Counted from the stretch's first letter, positions 38,461-47,590 are shown. The stretch: 64,000 nucleotides of DNA from Sceloporus undulatus (GCF_019175285.1 NC_056528.1:13197961-13261960); one strand, 5' to 3'. Numbers and translations are program-made. Notes: generated from the letters alone by a model not told the origin.

Positions 38461-38575
38461 GACCAATGATCATTCTTCTTCCTATACAATATCTCCCAGA
38501 GAGGAATCCCCCACACTCACCAAAGGGCCCCTTCAGAGGATCCCCCACTGACCCTCCCCCCTCCGCTGGGCCCAC

Positions 38576-38701
38576 CTTCAGCTCCTGCACAGAGTTGTGG
38601 AGGTGCCGGCGCTCCATTTCTAAATGGAGCAGGCTCTTCCCCACGGCCTCGCACTGGGCCGTCTTCTCGGCCAGCTTCTCATCCACATGGAGTAGCTCCA
38701 C
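38576..38701 (-). CDS. KIFC1-like last stalk exon, type 2, intact
   Basis: Acceptor TTCTCTCCTTTGCAG, 42 open codons, donor AAG|GTGGGC. Peptide VELLHVDEKLAEKTAQCEAV, GKSLLHLEMERRHLHNSVQ, ELK. Ends in the KIFC1 pre-motor signature. Differs from the type at 39730 in its first 20 residues but is nearly the same as 40015-40140. Downstream on the minus strand there is no motor exon before an L1 fragment, so this copy stands alone. Confidence 0.75.
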
Positions 38702-38719
38702 CTGCAAAGGAGAGAAGGC

Positions 38720-39100
38720 GGGCCCCGGCGCTGTTTAGGGGCCCGTAGCTGAGGTCCCCCTGGGCACTCAGGCCCAAGCTGGAGTACCCCAGCGAGGGGA
38801 GAGAAGGGAAAGGCCAGCGGCTGCTCTGAGACAAAGGTCAGAGGCTGCCTGAGGGAGAGGACTCCTCAGGGCCAGGCAGAAAAGGCTAAGACTCCCTCCG
38901 GCCTGCCTGCTGCCCTCCCCAGCCTCCCTCCCTGAGGAACGGAAGCAAAGAGGCCCCCTCTCCCTCCCCTAGATCCACTAGGTCCACAGAGAGAGGAAGA
39001 AGTCTGGGAGCTGAGGAGGGGCCTTCCTGAGACCCCCATCTCGGTTCCCTCCACCTGTCAGGAGAGGAAGAATGAGATGCCCAGGCCCGCTGCCTGCCCC
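38720..39100 (-). repeat. Intron of the KIFC1-like unit, copy of 28800-29130 and 30010-30390
   Basis: Shared blocks: GGCAGCCTCTGACCTTTGTC, CCTAGTGGATCTAGGGGA (minus strand) and CCACTCACTGGG-like end. The copies make it possible to align the array units even where exons have decayed. Confidence 0.85.
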
Positions 39101-39129
39101 CCAGTCCTCTTAGGGGCTCCCAAGTCTAT

Positions 39130-39310
39130 GGCCGGAAGAATCTCCCGGGCGGTCTGGAATATGTGCCGCACGGCCCGCGGAATCATGCCCACCATCTCGG
39201 CTCTATCTTGTCAGCCCCTCCATGGTGTAGGCTTGCACTGCCCGTTTGGCCATAAGCAAATATGCCGATGTTGTGTCCGTCCAGGGCAGAACTTTCTAGG
39301 GTCCTTTAGG
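39130..39310 (-). pseudogene. KIFC1-like P-loop exon, frameshifted copy
   Basis: The minus strand starts [17 protein letters not shown], but two single-base losses in and after the P-loop (AGTGCAAGCC instead of AGTGGCAAGACC) break the frame. It continues in another frame with [19 protein letters not shown] dead copy of the exon at 29150. Confidence 0.8.
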
Positions 39311-39488
39311 GCCCCCAGGGAGTCTGGGCTCTTGGGGCTGAAGCCAACCAACCTGGAGAGCCTTGAGACAGAGAATGGAGCCTCTTCCCATCCCACTCCA
39401 GCCCAGGGGCCACTAGACTCTTCTACTGCTCCCTCTATTCCTCTGACAAAAGGGGTAGAGGACATTGGGACCCCCACCATACTCCTAC

Positions 39489-39620
39489 CTCTTCTGTCTT
39501 AGAAAGGAGAAGTCTCTTTGGATCTTCTGGAAAGAACCGGAAGTGGCTCGTTCCCTTCCGGTTCTCCTCCTCCTCCCAAGGCAGCAGCGGCCGCACGCGG
39601 CAGAGAACCTGTATGTTACC
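39489..39620 (-). CDS. KIFC1-like first motor exon, intact
   Basis: Acceptor CGTTCTCTCCAAG, 44 open codons, donor GAG|GTAGGAGT. Peptide GNIQVLCRVRPLLPWEEEEN, RKGTSHFRFFPEDPKRLLLS, KTEE. The GNI-(R/Q)-V-x-CRVRPLLP block is the first beta strand of the kinesin-14 motor. It follows the stalk exon 39730-39855 at 109 bp, in natural order on the minus strand. The phenylalanine of FCRVRP is leucine here. Confidence 0.8.
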
Positions 39621-39729
39621 CTTGGAGAGAACGAGGGACAGGGGTTCAGGTGAGAGAGAGGGACCCCCCACACTCACCAAAGGGCCCCTTCAGAGGACCC
39701 CCCACTGCCACCCCCTCCGCCAGGTCCAC

Positions 39730-39855
39730 CTTGAGATTCTGCAAGGCGTTGTGAAGGTGCCGACGCTCCATTTCTAAATGGAGCAGGCTCTCCCCCACGG
39801 CCTTGCATTGGGCCTTCTTCTCCTCTATCTTCTCATCCAATTGGAGAATATCCAG
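39730..39855 (-). CDS. KIFC1-like last stalk exon, type 1, intact
   Basis: Acceptor TTCTCTCTTTGCAG, 42 open codons, donor AAG|GTGGAC. Peptide LDILQLDEKIEEKKAQCKAV, GESLLHLEMERRHLHNALQ, NLK. Nearly the same as the plus-strand exon 30409-30534. With 39489-39620 it makes a correctly ordered, in-phase pair stalk end plus motor start: both exons are multiples of three. Confidence 0.8.
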
Positions 39856-40014
39856 CTGCAAAGAGAGAAGGCAGACCCCGAAGCTGGTTAGGGGCCCCCA
39901 GCTGGAGGTCCCGGGGCACTCAGGCCCAGACGAGAGAGAAGGATACCCCCACACTCACCAAAGGGCCCCTTCAGAGAACCCCCCCACTGACCCTGCCCCC
40001 TCCGCTGGGCCCAC

Positions 40015-40140
40015 CTTGAGCTCCTGCACAGAGTTGTGGAGGTGCCGGCACTCCATTTCTAAATGGAGCAGGCTCTTCCCCACGGCCTCGCACTGGGCCG
40101 TCTTCTCGGCCAGCTTCTCATCCACATGGAGTAGCTCCAC
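40015..40140 (-). CDS. KIFC1-like last stalk exon, type 2, second copy
   Basis: Acceptor CTTCTCTCCTTGCAG, 42 open codons, donor AAG|GTGGGC. Differs from 38576-38701 by very few bases; one residue of the signature is changed (LEMECRHLHN instead of LEMERRHLHN). Placed directly upstream (minus strand) of the type 1 stalk exon, so a transcript could carry two alternative or successive stalk ends. Confidence 0.75.
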
Positions 40141-40232
40141 CTGCAAGGAGAGAAGGCGGGCCCCGGCGCTGGTTAGGGGCCCGTAGCTGAAGGTCCCTGG
40201 GCACTCAGGCCCAAGCTGGAGTACCCCGTAAC

Positions 40233-40391
40233 CTCCATCTCCTGGGCATTGCGGAATAGGTGCCGCACGGTCCGCGGGATCACGCCCACCGTCTCTGGCT
40301 CAACTTTTTCAGGCCCCTCCATAGTGTAAGTTTTTCCACCCCCTGTCTGGCCATAAGTCAGTATGGAAACACCACAGCCATCCACAGCAGA
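40233..40391 (-). CDS. KIFC1-like P-loop exon, intact
   Basis: Acceptor CTCTTCCTCCGCCACAG, 53 open codons, donor GAG|GTTACG. Peptide [53 protein letters not shown]. The P-loop is GQTGGGKT, with glycine for the usual serine/alanine, and the preceding (F/A)AYGQTG is LTYGQTG; both keep the Lys-Thr that binds nucleotide. It is preceded in natural order by the exons 40475-40633 and 40722-40811. The next motor exon (loop 5 to switch I) is absent. Confidence 0.85.
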
Positions 40392-40474
40392 CTGTGGCGG
40401 AGGAAGAGACCTCCATCAGGCCAGCCGTCCAGCCCTGGCCCCCAGCCCCTGTGATGGCAGTCCCCAGCCCCCAC

Positions 40475-40633
40475 CTGCACCAGCAGCGCAATCTCCTCAA
40501 AGACCTTGGCCTGGGAGCAGGAGGGAGGGAAGACCCGTTCAAATTGGAACTTGTGAGTGGCGTTCTCGTGCTGAGATGCCTGGCACTGGAGGATCTCCAC
40601 CTGGCCCCTGACCCACTCCTCTGAGGCCCAAGT
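40475..40633 (-). CDS. KIFC1-like second motor exon (FERVFPP), intact
   Basis: Acceptor ATCCTTCTCTGCAG, 53 open codons, donor CAG|GTGGGG. Peptide TWASEEWVRGQVEILQCQAS, QHENATHKFQFERVFPPSCS, QAKVFEEIALLVQ. F-x-FDRVFPP-x-(S/C)-x-Q-x-(E/K)-VFEEIA-(M/L)-LVQ is the conserved second helix/strand region of KIFC1, so the assignment is firm. It joins in phase 0 to the P-loop exon (LVQ|SA(V/L)DG as in the human protein). Confidence 0.85.
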
Positions 40634-40721
40634 CTGCAGAGAAGGATGGCCACTGTAGGCTCTTGAGCCCCGGAAGCTCCCACCCACCCACCACCCGCTG
40701 TCCATCCGTGCCGCCGCTCAC

Positions 40722-40811
40722 CCGGATTCTCTGGAGCTCCTGTCTGGCCTGGAGCGGAAGGTCTCCTCCTCCCAAACCGGCCCCAGTGGTGGCAGGAGAG
40801 AGCAGCCCTTG
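40722..40811 (-). CDS. KIFC1-like exon between GNIQV and FERVFPP exons
   Basis: Acceptor CTCCTCTCTTCCTCCCAG, 30 open codons, donor CGG|GTGAGC. Peptide QGLLSPATTGAGLGGGDLPL, QARQELQRIR. Low complexity at first. The position fits the variable insert after the first motor strand of KIFC1 (in human also Gly/Pro/Ser-rich). All three exons 40811-40233 are multiples of three with intact splice sites. Confidence 0.65.
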
Positions 40812-40959
40812 CTGGGAGGAAGAGAGGAGAAAGGGGTGAGCACTCAGTGAGGCCCTCCCACAGCCCCCGGGTGTGTTGGGGGCAGATAAAGACCGCAGAC
40901 CACCTGGGTTTTGGGGGGCCCCCACAGTAACGCCTGAACCGGAGTCTTCCTCCTTTCAA

Positions 40960-41300
40960 TATTGGGCATGGTCCAGTCTTTTCTCCATTCACAATTATAT
41001 TGTCCTCTTGTTTTGTACACATGTTGCAATGCCAGTTTTGAGTTATTGTGCCCTACTTGTGTTTTATCCAATACCCCAAAATAAATTCCCAATTGAACAT
41101 TGTCAGAACGCTTTCTCCCATCTATAAAACCAGGCTAATGTTTATTTAGTCATCCCGTTTTTTCATGAATTTCGTCAAAATGTATTATAGTCCTAATATT
41201 TTTTTTTATAACCTCCTTCTGTTTGGGAGAAGCCATGTTGGGGGCTAGGTGTATCCAGTTTTGCCTAAAAAAGATTTCATTCTCTCGGCTAATATGGCTG
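40960..41300 (-). mobile_element. L1-like LINE fragment
   Basis: Same sequence as 45401-45640 and 43720-44040, including TCCAATACCCCAAA(A)...AATTCCCAATT(G/A)A and GGGAGAA(A)GCCAT. It is L1 ORF2 RT read on the minus strand (IHLAPNMASPKQK...). Diverged and frameshifted. It bounds the 40.2-40.8 kb exon unit. Confidence 0.8.
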
Positions 41301-41389
41301 CAAATTTTTGCAGGCGAGAGAGAGGGACTCCTCCCCAACACCACCAAGGGCCCCGTCGAGAAGGACCACCGCACGGCCACACGCCTCCG

Positions 41390-41535
41390 CCAGGTCCACC
41401 TTGAGAATTCCTGCAAGGCGTTGTGGAGTGCCTCGCTCCATTTCTAAATGGAGGAGGCTCTCCCCCACGGCCTTACAATGGGGCCTTCTCTCTCTGTCGC
41501 CTTGTCCATTTTCAAATATCCAGTGCAAAGAGAGA
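41390..41535 (-). pseudogene. KIFC1-like stalk exon, decayed
   Basis: Minus strand: traces of the type 1 stalk exon, GCAAGGCCGTGGGGGAGAGC, CTCCATTTAGAAATGGAG and TCAAGGTGGACCTGGCGGAG. Several small deletions disrupt the frame; the acceptor region TCTCTCTTTGCA is still visible. Confidence 0.75.
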
Positions 41536-41559
41536 AGGCAGACCCCGGAGCGGTTAGGG

Positions 41560-41885
41560 GCCCCCAGCTGGAGGTCCCTGGGCACTCAGGCCCAAGCGGG
41601 AGTACCCCAGCGAAGTGGAGAGAAGGGGAAAGGCAACGGGCTGCGCGGAAAAAAGGGTCAGAGGCAGCCTGGAAGAGAGGACTCCTCAGGGCCAGGCAGA
41701 AGAGCTAAGCTCCTCCGGCCTGCCTTAGTGGCCCGCCCCAGCCCTCCTCCTCTGAGGACGGAAAGCAAAGAGGCCCCCTCTCCCTCCCCGATATCCCACT
41801 AGGTCCCAGAGGAGAGGGATCAGTTCTGGGACTGAGGAGGGGACGTCCTGAGACCCCATCCCAGTCCCTCCACCTCCCTTGAGAG
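41560..41885 (-). repeat. Intron of the KIFC1-like unit, decayed copy
   Basis: Alignable to 38720-39100 and 30010-30390, with many more single-base losses than those copies have from one another. Confidence 0.75.
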
Positions 41886-41934
41886 GAGAATGAGGATGCC
41901 CAGAACCCTCTGCCTGCGCCCCATTCCGCTTAGG

Positions 41935-42085
41935 GATCCTCCCTCTATGTCCTCCAGTTCGGTCGCCAGCAGCTCATGCCTGCCCCGCTTCTCGATGGAC
42001 AGTTCAAGATGGGCGGGGTTTTCTGAGTGCTGGCACTGAATCTCCCACGCAGCGCTGGGCCCCTGAACCTGCTCTCTTTACCGCT
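41935..42085 (-). pseudogene. Decayed copy of the coiled-coil exon 29580-29716
   Basis: Minus strand keeps ATCGAGAAGCGGGGCAGG (copy 1: ATCGAGAAGCGGAAGGCC), GAACTGGAGGACATAGAGG and the acceptor region TTTCCCACCAGCGG, but small deletions break the frame. Confidence 0.75.
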
Positions 42086-42285
42086 GGTGGGAAATTGAAG
42101 GGAGTGATAGAAGCAGGACGGTCCTGGGCACGGTTAACATTGGTTTCTCAGCAGTTTTATATCTCTCCCATTTTGGCTCCATCGTCGGATCTTTTTGCTA
42201 CTTCATTTTTCAGCTTGCCTCGTTCTTCTTCCATCTTTGCATTTCCTTTTCTTTTTTCGGTTTTCATTTCCGCGCAGCTCTGTAA

Positions 42286-42313
42286 TTTTTTTTTTTTTTT
42301 TTTTTTTTTTTTA
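42286..42313 (+). repeat. Poly-T run
   Basis: 28 uninterrupted T, in a T-rich context of unknown origin; it may be the poly(A) of a minus-strand retrocopy. Confidence 0.9.
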
Positions 42314-42529
42314 GTAGAAACCCCTCTGCACTGCCTTTGCTTGTTCCCAAATCAATTTATGTAGTGTCCTCTTTCCCGAATTTTCATTGAACGGAAGCCT
42401 CGTGCTGGCCCAGTTTTAGCAACAGATGACGAGACTTGTGCCCAGCCAGACCTTCTTTCAACAGTTACGGTTTGTGCATGAAGAGTGGGGCCTCCTTTTC
42501 TCCCCCAAGCGCGAGGGCTCACCTGCCTC

Positions 42530-42690
42530 CTGCGAACCGTTCCATCTCCTGGCTGTGACGGAATAGTGCCGCCACAGCCACGGAGCAGACCACCGCCCTG
42601 GGTCAGCATTTCAGGCCCCTCCATTGTGTAGGTTTTGCCAGCACCTGGTTTTGGCCAGAGGCCAAAATAGCCACCCCACAGCATCAAGAC
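42530..42690 (-). pseudogene. KIFC1-like P-loop exon, decayed copy
   Basis: Minus strand: [20 protein letters not shown], then after a frame change VCSVAVAALFRHSQEMER. It corresponds to [17 protein letters not shown] and VRHLFRNAQEME in 40233-40391. The first half of the P-loop is lost. Confidence 0.75.
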
Positions 42691-42827
42691 AGACGGTTGG
42701 CAGGAAGAGGGGAAGAAGGAATAAAAGAGAACTCCATCAGCCAGCCATCCCAGTCACTTTTTCGTCCAGACCCTTCGGGGGCACCCAGCCCCTTCGATGG
42801 CAGCCCCCGGCCCTACCGGGACCGCGG

Positions 42828-43380
42828 GCTACCTCCTCGAAGACCTCCGCCTGGGAGCTGGAGGAGGGAAGACCCGGTCAAACTGAGAACTCATACACGG
42901 TATTCTGCGGATTGCGGCCCGACGTGGGGACTGGGACAGAGGCAGCCATGGAAGTGGGCGTGGGGAGACAACCACCTGGCCCTGGTTTAAGAGGAGAGCC
43001 CCCCTCGCGCTCCCCCTCCTGCACCAGCAGGCAACTCCTAGAAAAGACCTCGGCTGGGAGGCGGAGGGAGGGAAGACCCGGATCAAATAGAAAACTCAAT
43101 ACGATGGTATTCTGCGGATGCGGCCGACGGGGGGACTGGGGAAGAGGCAGCCATGGAAGGGGGCGCGGGGGAGAGACAGCCCACCTGCCCTGGGTGCAGA
43201 GGAGACGCCCCTCGCGATCCCCCTCCTGCAACCAGCAGCGCAATCTCCTCAAAGACCTCGGGCCTGGGGAGCAGGAGGGAGGGAAGACCCGTTGAAAATT
43301 GGAACTCGTTGGAGTGGAGGTTCTCGTGCGGAGATGCTGGCGAACGGAGGATCTCCACAAGCGCCTAGGCCCATGACCTG
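42828..43380 (-). pseudogene. Three tandem decayed copies of the FERVFPP exon
   Basis: Minus-strand copies lie at about 43225-43380 (VFPPSCS, EEIALLVA), 43025-43130 (RVFPPSASQ) and 42828-42915 (SQFDRVFPPPAPR). Spacing is about 200 bp, with intron-like sequence GCTGCCTCT(T/G)(C/T)CCCAGTCCCC between. So one exon plus flank was triplicated inside this unit, followed by decay. Confidence 0.75.
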
Positions 43381-43479
43381 CTCCTGAGGCCCAAGTGCTG
43401 CAAGAGAATGGTGCACACGGTAGGCTATGGGAGCCCCGGGGAAGCGCCCACCACCCCACACCAGCGGTCCATCCGTCCC

Positions 43480-43590
43480 TCCGCTCACCTCGGATGTCTG
43501 GAGCGCCTTGGCTGGGCCTGGAGCTGAGAAGGCAGCCTCCTCCCAAAAACCGCCGCCAGTGGTGGGCAGGAGAAGCAAGAGGTGCTGGGA
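43480..43590 (-). pseudogene. Decayed copy of the 40722-40811 exon
   Basis: Minus strand retains CACCACTGGCGGCGG, TTTTTGGGAGGAGGCTGCCT and GACATCCGAGGTGAGCGG, in the place of the exon in the neighbouring unit. Confidence 0.65.
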
Positions 43591-43714
43591 GGGAAGAAGA
43601 GGAGAAAGGTGTGAGCATCTCAGGAGGCGCCGCCAGACCCGGTGTGTGGTTGGGGGGCAGATAAAGACCGAGACCTACTGGTTTGGGGGGGACCACAGGA
43701 ACTGCTGACCGGAG

Positions 43715-44249
43715 GTCTTATCCTTCAAATTGGGCATGGTCCAGTTGTTCTCCATTCACAAGTAGGTTAGTCTCTGGTTTTTTACATCAGTTTCAATCCA
43801 GTTTGAAAGTGTACTACGGGTTGGTTATCCAATACCCCAAACATCAATTCCCAATTAAAATTGTCGAACGAGTTTTCCGCATATATAAAAACGCAGGGTA
43901 ATTTTTAAGTCTATCCTTTTTCAGAATTTCTATCAAATGTATTATAGTCCTAATATTGCTTTTATCCTTCTGTTGGGGGAGAAGCAATTTTGGTCTGAGG
44001 TTTATCAAGTTGCTAAAAAAGATTTCATTACTCTCGATAGATAGCTGCAAATAATTTATAATCTGAATGTAACAGGGGAAATTGGTCTATAAGGCTTGAA
44101 TTCCCTTAAAACAGATGCCAGTATAGGTAGCTATATCAATAGGTAGGCGTGGAATCGGAGAAGATCTGCCATTACCGAGTGTGTAGTTTGGCCAGTGGTT
44201 TTTTCTGCCAGCTTCACCTCTCACCGCATAGGAATGTATTTGCGTCAGG
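43715..44249 (-). mobile_element. L1-like LINE fragment with the shared junction
   Basis: Aligns to 40960-41300 and to 37300-37720. It has the same join between RT text and CAGATGCCAGTATAGGTAGC...TTACCGAGTGTGTA as at 37560-37640, so both derive from one already rearranged L1. Ends at the gap at 44250. Confidence 0.8.
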
Positions 44250-44274
44250 NNNNNNNNNNNNNNNNNNNNNNNNN
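44250..44274. other. Assembly gap (25 N)
   Basis: Gap at the end of the KIFC1-like array. Confidence 0.99.
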
Positions 44275-44723
44275 GTGTGTGCTGCTGCGCCGCCACACTC
44301 AAGCCCCATTATAATGGTGGCACTTAGTCTGGACCCCCCCCCCTTCCTAAAATCCTAGCTACGTCCCTGCTTCAAGCCACTGCCCCACACTAGGAGTTTC
44401 AGATACCCTCGGGGGAAAAGGAGAAGGTGTTTGGGAGGTGTATGGGATCGTTTTAGGGTGTGGGAGGAATGGAAGGAATGCAAGGTGGAGTTTGAGGGAG
44501 CATAGAGTCCCCTAAAAGGCATGAGGTTTGGCATGAAGTTCCCCCTTCCCCAAGAAAATGCTTTAGAAAGGCATGTTAGTTTGCCATTGTGGGAGAAATG
44601 CTGCCTATTGCCTTTGAGGCAGAGTTTGGGGGTCTCTCTCTCTTTTTCAGACTGCAAATCCCAGGCTCTTCCAGCTTTGCTTCTTGTGGCTTCTGGGAGT
44701 TGTAGCCTACAAAAAACAAACCA

Positions 44724-44743
44724 AAAAAAAAAAAAAAAAAAAA
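44724..44743 (+). repeat. Poly-A run behind a MITE-like CTTCTGGGAGTTGTAG block
   Basis: 20 A. The preceding 60 bp contain CAAATCCCAGGCTC and GGGAGTTGTAGCC, common in squamate MITEs. Confidence 0.7.
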
Positions 44744-44824
44744 CACCAGGAAAAACTTTTCTAAATTCTGTTTTTAAAGAGAGAGGCGTTCCCTGTTGTT
44801 ATTTTTAAGTGTACTAAAACAAAT

Positions 44825-45140
44825 GACAGTACATTCATCCCTCCATATTTGCAGCTTTGATATTTGCAGATTTGATTAATATAATCTCTCTAGGGATCTC
44901 TAGGTCTTCCAGTGCAACTCTGTGGTCAATTTTAACTAAAAGTTGCAGTGAAAGACGTAGAGATTCCTAGAGAGAATATACTAGGCATTTGTAGATCCTC
45001 CAATGCAGTTCTATGGTCAGTGTCTGTTGGACGTTGACCACAGAATTGCACTGGAGGACCTGGAGAGGTGTCCTCAAAAATGTGGTGTTTTGTTATTTGC
45101 AGTTTTTCCATATTCACAGGGGTCTTGTGCCCCTAACCCT
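44825..45140. mobile_element. Tc1/mariner-like MITE (CCCTCCATATTTGCAG type)
   Basis: Ends are ACATTCATCCCTCCATATTT and TAGCAAATATGGAGGGACAA, an inverted pair. Internal GGTCAACGTCC-type blocks around CATAGAGTTGCACTGGAGGA are shared with 59395-59702. Confidence 0.75.
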
Positions 45141-45149
45141 AGCAAATAT

Positions 45150-45300
45150 GGAGGGACAAGTGTACTTGCCCATAGGGAATCATTGGAGAATACTTGCCCA
45201 TAGAGATACATAGAGAATACTTGTTCATTGGGGGAAAATGGGCAAGTATTCAATGTTTGCCTATGGGCATGTATTCTCCAGTGTTTCCCTATGGGCAAGG
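45150..45300. repeat. Short tandem and inverted CCCATAGGGAA words
   Basis: (A)CTTGCCCATAG(G)GA(A/T) and its complement occur seven times up to the gap, with a GGAGAATA spacer. It runs into the gap at 45301, perhaps the cause of assembly failure. Confidence 0.75.
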
Positions 45301-45400
45301 NNNNNNNNNNNNNNNNNNNNNNNNNNNNNNNNNNNNNNNNNNNNNNNNNNNNNNNNNNNNNNNNNNNNNNNNNNNNNNNNNNNNNNNNNNNNNNNNNNNN
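45301..45400. other. Assembly gap (100 N)
   Basis: Inner border of the right inverted arm. Confidence 0.99.
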
Positions 45401-46020
45401 TCCAATACCCCAAACATCAATTCCCAATTAACATTGTCGAACGCTTTTTCCGCATCTATAAAAACCAGGGCTAATTTTTTAGTCTATCCTTTTTTCATGA
45501 ATTTCTATCAAATGTATTATAATCCTAATATTTGCTTTTATCCTTCTGTTTGGGAGAAAGCCATTTTGGTCTAGGTTTATCCAGTTTGCTAAAAAAGATT
45601 TCATTCTCTCTGCTAATATTGCTGCAAATAATTTATAATCTGAATTTAACAGAGAAATTGGTCTATAATTCTTTAATTCCCTTGAAACCTTTTCTTCTTT
45701 TGGTATTAGTATTATATCTGATTGGATCCATGTTTGGGGTATTTTACCTTCTGCGCTCTCCTTCATTATTTGTAACAAAGGATCCATCAATTGTTCTTTC
45801 TGTTCCTTTTTAAATTTTATTATATTTTGCTTTTCCAAATATTAGGCTATTTTTACTTTTTCTGTCTTTGGTTTTTGAAATAATTCTTTATAATACTTTA
45901 GGAATAATTTTTCAATCTTGATTCTGATTTGTAATTAATTTGTCCCCTTTCCTCGTATCAGAAATTATTTTCTTTCCCCTATATTTCCTAATTTTGAAAG
46001 CTAATTGAGAGAAACGGATT
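45401..46020 (-). mobile_element. L1-like LINE ORF2 fragment (right copy)
   Basis: Minus frame: FKKEQKEQLMDPLLQIMKES, AEGKIPQTWIQSDIILIPKE, LKNYRPISLLNSDYKLFAAI, LAERMKSFLANWINLDQNGF. This gives RT blocks 0-2 without interruption for 119 codons, better kept than the left copy. Confidence 0.85.
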
Positions 46021-46270
46021 TGAATCAAACACATAGAATTTAGCAAAATAGTTAGAAACACATGACTAGAGTAGAAAGGATTATATAATTGTATTCTACA
46101 ATTAGGTTACATATATAGATAGTAGAGAACCACATATATACATATATACTTACTATAATCCATATATCTAATGGGATTGAATAAAGGTCTGCTAAGGCCA
46201 TATGACTGAAAGGGAATTTTATAACAATCTAAGTAAGTAACAGAAATAATTTTTAGATAAGCTTTTTATA

Positions 46271-46513
46271 TGATGCTCACCGGTGAGAAGACTCCAGACT
46301 CGGTCCATGGTTCAGATGGTGTTTAATGCATGCGCTAACGCAGGGGAACAAAGCAGGGAGTAGTCCTATATCGCATTTAGCATTCCAGCAAACGGGATAA
46401 CCCTGGGTTTGGCACTTTCCCTATCAGTCTGTTATTAAGGCTCTAGTTTGGACCTTGAGCATCTTTGACTCCTGCCTGCCTTCCATCATCCCCAGAAAGG
46501 CCTCCTCCTTACA
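46271..46513 (-). mobile_element. LTR-like fossil, right copy
   Basis: Reverse complement of 16239-16485 with a few differences. Solo, no internal region attached. Confidence 0.4.
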
Positions 46514-47225
46514 TACTACCCAGCATTAATGCCAAAGCTTGCTTACTATTGTTATTGTATGAACTGTGCCTTAGTGTTTAGACAGTACATTTCCTTGACC
46601 CTCACATTAATATTTTTGACTATATTAAGACTATTAAAATGACTAGTATACTGTTTGTTCTCACTAATTGACAAGAGTATTTTTTATAAAAGGGTGATTT
46701 AAAGGCCACAAAAGTTTCTAACTGAGCATATGCCTAATAAATGGATGAATATTAGAACACACCTGTGAATCTATAATGACTAATTTAAACAGTCATGCGA
46801 TGTATGATGTGGGTGGTGATGTACATACATGCAAAGGAGGTCTTAAGATGAATCTTGCATTTTGATCTGGCCAATGGAAAATGTGATGACAAAAAGGATG
46901 ATATCAAGAACTGTATAAATAAGACACTAAATCTTTGTAAATGTGTACTCTCTCTGTCTTTGCTTATTTTGGCCGATTGATTGATTGCACCCTATTCTGC
47001 AGAATTGATGGTTTTGCTCAAATAAATACGGCTATTGTGCTTTCACCTGATTATTGGTTTGGTGGTTTTCTTAAGTCCTTCTTAAAAAAGGCTCAGCAAA
47101 TTGGAAACTGGGTTTTCTTATCTCACACTAATAATTTTCCAGTTTTTATTTCTGGATTCAAATTGCTTTTGCTTCATATATTTAATTTTCCCCCTCAATT
47201 TGTTCAGATGTCAATTCTGCCAGTT

Positions 47226-47590
47226 TTGTTTGTAGAATATTATTATTAACCTTTATTTATAAAGCGCTGTAAATTTACACAGCGCTGTACATACAGTCAT
47301 ATTAATTAGACAGTTCCCTGCCCTCAGGCTTACAATCTAAAGACATGACACAAAAGGAGAAGGGAGGAGTGGTGGGAAGGGGATGAGGTCCAGCAGTTCC
47401 TCTCTACCTCTGAGGCCTGGACCAAGGCAGATGGACTGGAGGGAGGGCTTGGCTTCATAATGGAAGGTTAATCTTCATCCAGGGAAAATACATACTCTCA
47501 AGTAGGATAATACATATACAGTACATAGCAATACAGGAAATGGTTCAATAAAACAGGCACAAAAAGAACATCAAGTAGCAGCGTTCCCAA
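47226..47590 (-). mobile_element. LINE 3' tail (CR1/L2-like), right copy
   Basis: Reverse complement of about 15140-15510: (TAA)n end, CAGCGCTGTACATAC, CCTGCCCTCAGGCTTACAAT. The coding part is missing beyond CAATTGTCGCTTGCT. Confidence 0.85.
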
